A DNA stretch of 64,000 nt from an uncultured Flavobacteriales bacterium (GTDB lineage: Bacteria > Bacteroidota > Bacteroidia > Flavobacteriales > JBLHRE01). The position numbers and the translations under genes are program-made. Each line of letters begins with the position of its first letter. Within the stretch, counting starts at the first letter, position 1. This document shows, in pieces, positions 59,101-64,000 of this stretch. A model generated the notes under the pieces. The model searched no databases, was not told the DNA's origin, and worked only from the letters and a program-made list of their open reading frames with translations. The stretch is taken from assembly GCA_937139155.1 (NCBI GenBank), contig CAKZPI010000024.1, positions 1 through 64,000 of the forward strand. The letters are read 5' to 3'.

Positions 59101-59184
59101 TCTCCAAGAACCTATTACCTTCTTGAAGAGCTGAATACCCAACCATCGGTATTCTATCAAACAAAAATTCGTAACAAAGCTTAA
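56137..59184 (+). CDS. actB: Alternative complex III subunit B (molybdopterin-like/Fe-S protein)
   Basis: TAT-like 'SRRDFLKFLGFSTAAATVAAC', C-terminal ferredoxin clusters 'CIGCGACVVSCQ', 'CQHCNHAPCETVCP'. Confidence 0.94.
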   Translation: MATQKKYWKSLEDQNGSPEVEALKQNEFAQPLPVEEFLGDAENLSATQTSRRDFLKFLGFSTAAATVAACEAPVVKSIPYVVKPEEVTPGVANYYASSYFDGNDFADVLVKTREGRPIKIEGNPESKNSLGVVNARVQGSILSLYDSSRLRSPMIKGQAAGWKNVDAEVRSKLAEIASSGKQITILSSTIISPSTKALIEEFKASYPEGIVNHVQMDAVSYHGALEANDESFGQRVLPRYHFNKAQVMVSIGADFLNNWFDGSAAAQFAETRKPENGKMSHLVSFESNLSLTGSNADKRFMIRPSDQGAIIVNLYNALAQKAGKSRIVSRKTEFDQAIEETAKKLWAAKGKSIVVASANNKDIQLVVNGINNLLGNYNSTIDLSQAVYLRQGSDSDMTRLVSDMNAGKVGALMVHGVNPVYTLASSKAFADGMKKVDLTLSTAGRMDETSELCKYACPANHNLESWDDAMPMHGSYSMQQPTIRPLFDTRQFQDSLLTWMGRDMSYYAYMKSRWTTLSGAKWNKVVHDGVFQNGARLEVSEFNVNLDSSGAKAVQHGKNGGQYELAFYQKTGMGIGQHSNNPWLQEMPDPITRNSWDNYLTVSPFDAEALGIKNKNVDNGALDGSYVTLKVGSLKLENVPAFIQPGQAKGTFGLAYGYGRTQAGKAGDGVGVNAFALVQNFQAEAMDVKIEVSSELHQFAATQLHHTMMGRAIVKEASLADFIKDPAAGNPDVLIPTHDGPKPPNEVTLWEEHDKGLHFWNLSIDLTSCIGCGACVVSCQVENNVPVVGKEEVRKSRDMHWLRIDRYYSSEEEKKQEAGEDFSYRAMEVPSEAPEVVFMPVMCQHCNHAPCETVCPVAATTHSSEGLNHMAYNRCIGTRYCANNCPYKVRRFNWFQYAENDSFDFIQMNDDLGKMVLNPDVTVRSRGVMEKCSMCIQRIQLGKLEAKKDGRKVEDGEIQTACASVCPTHAIKFGDAHDEKSEVAQWKESPRTYYLLEELNTQPSVFYQTKIRNKA

Positions 59185-59205
59185 TCATTAAAAGTCCGAC
59201 GGATC

Positions 59206-60588
59206 ATGCATTATGAGTCGCCCATTCGAGAGCCGCTGATTGTAGGAGATAAGTCATACGGTGACATCTCTAGAGAAATCGCTGCTCCAATTGAAGGCAA
59301 GGCCAATCGTTCCTGGTGGATCGTGTTTTCTATTTCACTCGTAGCTTTTCTATGGGGAGTAGGATGTATCCTTTACACCATTGGAGAAGGAATTGGAGTA
59401 TGGGGTTTGAATAAAACAGTAGGCTGGGCCTGGGATATTACCAACTTCGTTTGGTGGGTAGGTATCGGTCACGCAGGTACCCTAATTTCTGCCGTATTGC
59501 TTCTTTTCCGCCAGAAATGGAGGATGTCAATCAACAGGTCCTCTGAGGCTATGACCATCTTTGCGGTGGTTCAAGCAGCCTTATTCCCAGGTATCCACAT
59601 GGGACGGATTTGGTTGGCTTATTTCGTTTTCCCAATTCCTAACCAATTTGGTTCACTTTGGGTAAACTTCAACTCACCACTTCTTTGGGATGTATTTGCA
59701 ATTTCAACCTATTTCTCTGTATCCTTAGTTTTCTGGTACATTGGTCTAATCCCTGATTTCGCCATGATTCGCGACCGTGCTATTCGTCCGGCAGCAAAAA
59801 GAATCTACGGAATCCTATCCTTCGGATGGGGAGGTAAAGCCAAGCACTGGCAACGTTTTGAGGAGGTCTCTTTGGTACTTGCCGGTTTGGCAACTCCTCT
59901 TGTACTTTCCGTACACACCATTGTATCCTTTGACTTTGCTACCTCGGTGATTCCTGGATGGCATACCACCATCTTCCCGCCTTACTTCGTTGCAGGGGCA
60001 ATTTTCTCAGGATTTGCTATGGTACAAACCCTTCTGATCATTATGCGGAAGGTGCTGAACTACGAGCATTATATCACCATCAAGCATATTGAATACATGA
60101 ATATCATCATCATGTTGACCGGTTCAATTGTAGGTATCGCCTACATTACTGAGCTCTTCATCGCATGGTATTCAGGGGTCGAATATGAGTCTTATGCCTT
60201 CCTTAACCGTGCAACCGGTCCTTACTGGTGGGCGTACTGGAGCATGATGACTTGTAATGTGATTTCTCCTCAGTTGATGTGGTCTAAGAAGTTAAGGACC
60301 AATATCGTGTTCACCTTCTTCCTTTCAATTGTTGTAAACATCGGAATGTGGTTTGAGCGTTTTGTAATTATTGTGACTTCATTGCACCGTGATTACCTAC
60401 CGTCTTCATGGACCATGTTTGAGCCTACTTTCGTGGATGTAGGTATCTTCGTTGGAACCATCGGATTCTTCTTTGTGTTATTCCTATTGTACTCTCGTAC
60501 CTTCCCTGTGATTGCACAAGCTGAATTGAAAACCATTTTGAAATCATCAGGATCTGAACACAAAAAATTACACCATCATGGCGAATAA
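59206..60588 (+). CDS. actC: Alternative complex III subunit C (NrfD-like)
   Basis: 460 aa polytopic NrfD family, position in act operon. Confidence 0.94.
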   Translation: MHYESPIREPLIVGDKSYGDISREIAAPIEGKANRSWWIVFSISLVAFLWGVGCILYTIGEGIGVWGLNKTVGWAWDITNFVWWVGIGHAGTLISAVLLLFRQKWRMSINRSSEAMTIFAVVQAALFPGIHMGRIWLAYFVFPIPNQFGSLWVNFNSPLLWDVFAISTYFSVSLVFWYIGLIPDFAMIRDRAIRPAAKRIYGILSFGWGGKAKHWQRFEEVSLVLAGLATPLVLSVHTIVSFDFATSVIPGWHTTIFPPYFVAGAIFSGFAMVQTLLIIMRKVLNYEHYITIKHIEYMNIIIMLTGSIVGIAYITELFIAWYSGVEYESYAFLNRATGPYWWAYWSMMTCNVISPQLMWSKKLRTNIVFTFFLSIVVNIGMWFERFVIIVTSLHRDYLPSSWTMFEPTFVDVGIFVGTIGFFFVLFLLYSRTFPVIAQAELKTILKSSGSEHKKLHHHGE

Positions 60589-61102
60589 AGTGATTCACGG
60601 CATTTTCGATGACGATGATGTATTGCTCAAAGGAGTGAAAGAAATCCGTGAGCGCGGCATCTCCATTGATGAAGTTTATACTCCATTCCCGGTTCACGGT
60701 CTTGACCATGCACTTGGATTGGCTAGAACACGCATCTCAATTGCAGCCTTCTTTTATGGTATCATGGGTACCATGTTGGCTTCCTTGATGATGTATTATA
60801 TGATGATTGCGGATTGGCCGCAGAATATTGGAGGTAAGCCTAGCTTTAGCTTCCTGCAAAATATGCCAAGTTTCGTGCCCATCATGTTTGAGGTTACTGT
60901 ACTTTGTGCTTCTCACCTTATGGCCATCACCTTCTTAATTCGTTGTGGCCTGTTTCCAGGTGCGAAAGCCCAAAACCCAGACCCACGAACTACAGATGAT
61001 AAATTCCTAGTTGAAATTAATTCAGATGGGAATGACGAAGCAGTACGTCAAGCATTGATGGATGCTGGAGCAGTAGAGGTAAATGAACAAGAATTAGCCT
61101 AA
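60578..61102 (+). CDS. actD: Alternative complex III subunit D (DUF3341)
   Basis: 'VIHGIFDDDDVLLKGVKEIRERGISIDEVYTPFPVHGLDHALGL'. Confidence 0.93.
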   Translation: MANKVIHGIFDDDDVLLKGVKEIRERGISIDEVYTPFPVHGLDHALGLARTRISIAAFFYGIMGTMLASLMMYYMMIADWPQNIGGKPSFSFLQNMPSFVPIMFEVTVLCASHLMAITFLIRCGLFPGAKAQNPDPRTTDDKFLVEINSDGNDEAVRQALMDAGAVEVNEQELA

Positions 61103-61119
61103 ACCGAAAGGAGAAGGAA

Positions 61120-61827
61120 ATGAAAATATACAAGAACATCGGAATTGTTTTAGGAGCCGCTTGGGTTTCTGGAATGGTTTTATCGGCTTGCAGCCAAGAC
61201 AAAAACCATCCCGGATACGAGTACATGCCAAATATGTACCGCTCAGCCTCCTATGAAACCTACAGTGAAAATCCTAATACCGCAAACGGTACTTCTGCGA
61301 TGAAGCCTGCCGAAGGGTCAATCCCGAGAGGGTATTCCCCATTCGAGTACGGCCCTTCCAACGAAGAGTACATGCGTGCAGGAGAGGAGCTTAATAACCC
61401 TCTTGAAATCACCGAGAAAACCCTTGCTGAAGGAAAAGAGTTGTATGAAATTTTCTGCGACCACTGTCATGGAGCCAAAGGAGCAGGTGACGGTCAAATT
61501 GTAGACAATGGATTATTTCCTCCTCCTCCATCCTATGCTGATGGTAACTCATCAAGAGGTGGGATGATGGCGGACCTATCAGAAGGTGAAATCTACCATA
61601 CCATTGTTTATGGTTTGAATATGATGGGTGCCCACGCTTCTCAAATCAATGATGAAGAACGTTGGAAAATTGTAGCCTATGTTCAAACCCTTCAAGGTAA
61701 AGATGTTCTTGGAAACGCAATGAGTGGTCCTGCGGAAGCAGATTCTACTCAAACAAATCCAGTTCAAAACGTTGAGCCTGTAGAGGCAAACGAAACCGAA
61801 GTTCAATCTAACGAGGAATCGCATTAA
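61120..61827 (+). CDS. actE: Alternative complex III subunit E, mono-heme cytochrome c
   Basis: Lipobox, 'FCDHCHGAKGAGDGQIVDNGLFPPPPSY'. Confidence 0.93.
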   Translation: MKIYKNIGIVLGAAWVSGMVLSACSQDKNHPGYEYMPNMYRSASYETYSENPNTANGTSAMKPAEGSIPRGYSPFEYGPSNEEYMRAGEELNNPLEITEKTLAEGKELYEIFCDHCHGAKGAGDGQIVDNGLFPPPPSYADGNSSRGGMMADLSEGEIYHTIVYGLNMMGAHASQINDEERWKIVAYVQTLQGKDVLGNAMSGPAEADSTQTNPVQNVEPVEANETEVQSNEESH

Positions 61828-61840
61828 ATAGCTTTTTGCC

Positions 61841-63019
61841 ATGTATACTTTTAGCAAAAACGCCAAACTAGTTACTTACATCATGATGGCCATTGGTGCC
61901 ATAGCTTTGGTGTATGGTTTTGCTACAGACGGACACCGAACCTGGCCGAGCCTTCTGTTAAACAACTTTTTCTGGATGGCGGTTTCTCTTGGGGCCATTT
62001 TCTTCTTGGCGGTGCAGTATGCCGCTGAAGCGGGATGGGCTACCGGATTGAAAAGAATCATGCAAGCTCAAGGCTCGCACGTACTTTTCGGAGGAATCAT
62101 CATGCTGATCATCTTTATTGCCGGTGCCATGCACTGGAACCACATTTACCACTGGATGGCAGAGGGAGTGATGGATCCAGAATCGCATCATTACGATAAA
62201 ATCATTGCCGGTAAGCAGGCCTATTTAAATGTTCCTTTCTTCTTAATTCGTGCAATTATTTACATTGCTGGATGGGCTTGGGCCGGACATATGCTTAGAA
62301 AGCTTTCGCTTAAAGAGGATATGATTGGTGGTACGGAACCCTATTTCAAAAGCCGTAAAATTTCTGCCATTTTCTTGGTGTTCTTTGCGGTGACTAGCTC
62401 AATGGCTGCTTGGGATTGGATCATGTCAATCGATACCCACTGGTTCTCTACCCTATTTGGATGGTATGTGTTCATCTCTTTCTTTGTAAGTGCTCTATCG
62501 GTACTTGCTCTTTTAACTGTATACCTGAAAAAAATCGGTCACCTGGAAATCATTCGTGTAGATCACCTGCATGATTTGGGTAAATTCATGTTTGCCTTTT
62601 CAATTTTCTGGACCTACCTGTGGTTCTCTCAGTTCATGTTGTACTGGTACTCAAACATTCCAGAAGAAGTTGTTTACTTCCAACAGAGAATTACTGATTA
62701 TAAGTGGCCCTTCTTTATTATGTTGGGTATTAACTTTGCGCTTCCGGTATTCTTGATGATGACTCGTGACGCAAAAAGAGCTTGGAACACAGTTGCCATT
62801 ATGGCCGTGATCATCGTATTCGGTCACTGGATGGATTTCTTTGTAATGATTATGCCTGCCACTGTAGGGCACCATTTCCATATCGGATTTGTTGAAATTG
62901 GAGGATTTATCGGCTTTGGCGGATTCTTCTTCTTCAATGTGCTAAGAACCTTGGCAAAAGCACCCCTGATTCCAAAGAATCACCCAATGCTAAAAGAAAG
63001 TGAAATCCATCATATTTAA
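61841..63019 (+). CDS. actF: Alternative complex III subunit F
   Basis: 392 aa NrfD-like polytopic protein, operon position. Confidence 0.92.
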   Translation: MYTFSKNAKLVTYIMMAIGAIALVYGFATDGHRTWPSLLLNNFFWMAVSLGAIFFLAVQYAAEAGWATGLKRIMQAQGSHVLFGGIIMLIIFIAGAMHWNHIYHWMAEGVMDPESHHYDKIIAGKQAYLNVPFFLIRAIIYIAGWAWAGHMLRKLSLKEDMIGGTEPYFKSRKISAIFLVFFAVTSSMAAWDWIMSIDTHWFSTLFGWYVFISFFVSALSVLALLTVYLKKIGHLEIIRVDHLHDLGKFMFAFSIFWTYLWFSQFMLYWYSNIPEEVVYFQQRITDYKWPFFIMLGINFALPVFLMMTRDAKRAWNTVAIMAVIIVFGHWMDFFVMIMPATVGHHFHIGFVEIGGFIGFGGFFFFNVLRTLAKAPLIPKNHPMLKESEIHHI

Positions 63020-63055
63020 GACCAACCGAAAAGGCTTAACGAAATACAATACGCA

Positions 63056-64000
63056 ATGACCAATTTTTTGATTTTTCTGATCGTTGTTCTGGGCATTATC
63101 GCCGTTGCTCAGGTCGTGCGCATATTTGAACTTTCCTCTTCCATGAAGGATGAGGGCTATAAGAATCCTTCTGATAAGGAGAACCGAGTGCAAGGACAAC
63201 TTTCCCTAGCATTCATGATCTTCTTCATCCTAGGTTGTTTTTACATTACCATCCGTTATTGGGATGTTCTTCTTCCAAAGTCAGCATCTGATCACGGAAA
63301 TGACATCGACCTTCTATGGAATTGGTCAATGGGAATTATCATTGCGGTATTCTTATTAACCCAACCCATCCTTTTCTATTTCGCATACAAATACCGAGGA
63401 AGAAAAGAAGGTAAGGCAGTTCACTTCGCACATAGTAATAAACTAGAGCTTATCTGGACCATCGTGCCAGCTGTTGTCTTGGCAGGTCTTATCCTTTATG
63501 GTATCAAAACCTGGTCGAAGGTGATGAATGGCGATACCGAAGGCGCCTTGGTGGTAGAAGTGTATAGTAGACAGTTCGACTGGACCTTCCGATATGCAGG
63601 TGAGGATAATACACTAGGTTATGCCCACCCTTCAATGATTGAGGGAGCAAACATCCTAGGGGTGGATATGAAAGATGAATTTTCAAGTGATGACATTGTT
63701 ACCACCGAGCTTCATCTTCCAAAAGATCGCCCGGTAATCTTGAAGTTTAGATCTCAAGATGTTATTCACTCCGCTTATCTTCCTCACTTCCGGGTGCAAA
63801 TGAACACGGTTCCAGGAATGGTTACCCAATTTGCTTTTACCCCAACGGTGAGCACAGAGGAGATGAGAGAAGAAACTGGCAACCCTGAATTCCAATATGT
63901 ACTCCTTTGTAATAAAATTTGCGGAACAGCCCACTACAATATGCAGCGGGACGTAATCGTAGAGTCTGATCAAGATTTTGAATCTTGGATGAAGGAGCAA
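63056..64000 (+). CDS. coxB: Cytochrome c oxidase subunit II, partial at window end (absent from ORF track)
   Basis: My translation from ATG 63056: MTNFLIFLIVVLGIIAVAQVVRIFELSSSMKDEGYKN...; CuA motif 'LLCNKICGTAHYNM' near the end; frame open to 64000. Confidence 0.93.
   Translation, partial: MTNFLIFLIVVLGIIAVAQVVRIFELSSSMKDEGYKNPSDKENRVQGQLSLAFMIFFILGCFYITIRYWDVLLPKSASDHGNDIDLLWNWSMGIIIAVFLLTQPILFYFAYKYRGRKEGKAVHFAHSNKLELIWTIVPAVVLAGLILYGIKTWSKVMNGDTEGALVVEVYSRQFDWTFRYAGEDNTLGYAHPSMIEGANILGVDMKDEFSSDDIVTTELHLPKDRPVILKFRSQDVIHSAYLPHFRVQMNTVPGMVTQFAFTPTVSTEEMREETGNPEFQYVLLCNKICGTAHYNMQRDVIVESDQDFESWMKEQ

Noticed and set aside
1-64000. CRISPR arrays, rRNA operons, integrases or transposases
   Set aside because: None recognised: no array-like direct repeats with unique spacers, no rRNA signatures, and no recombinase among the ORFs

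Overview
64 kb Bacteroidota-type window. Evidence: TAnnTTTG/TTTG promoters, DUF6660/DUF6266 families, alternative complex III. It has two parts. Part 1 (1 to ~35.2 kb) looks like an accessory stress/metal-resistance island. It carries tandem APC permeases, DUF302, SHOCT, PPK2, a CPH-type P-type ATPase, an uncharacterised 699-aa gene plus DUF4238 gene, a CusA-TolC fusion RND system with PII-like, STAS and NhaA genes, an SPC-type P-type ATPase, a CDF-like protein, a truncated Na+/Ca2+ antiporter, a second divergent CusABC-like system, a C-rich repeat-containing non-coding tract around an orphan ORF, DUF6266, a HipB-HipA internal-deletion fusion and a mobile mystery A/B (HTH-Fic) pair. Part 2 (~35.7 to 64 kb) looks like chromosomal backbone: PAS sensor plus response regulator, SDR, TauE, MFS, patatin, YceI, fabG, VWA, prohibitin, sortilin-like protein, then actABCDEF and the start of cox subunit II. 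The most interesting signals are: (a) the 699-aa/DUF4238 pair; (b) the single-chain HipB-HipA remnant with a 28-bp palindrome upstream; (c) four direct repeats at exactly 33-bp spacing upstream of the mobile-mystery pair; (d) the repeat-rich non-coding tract at 29.7-32.0 kb; (e) a small unannotated membrane ORF upstream of the CusA fusion. All family names are from motif recognition by eye; no database search was run.
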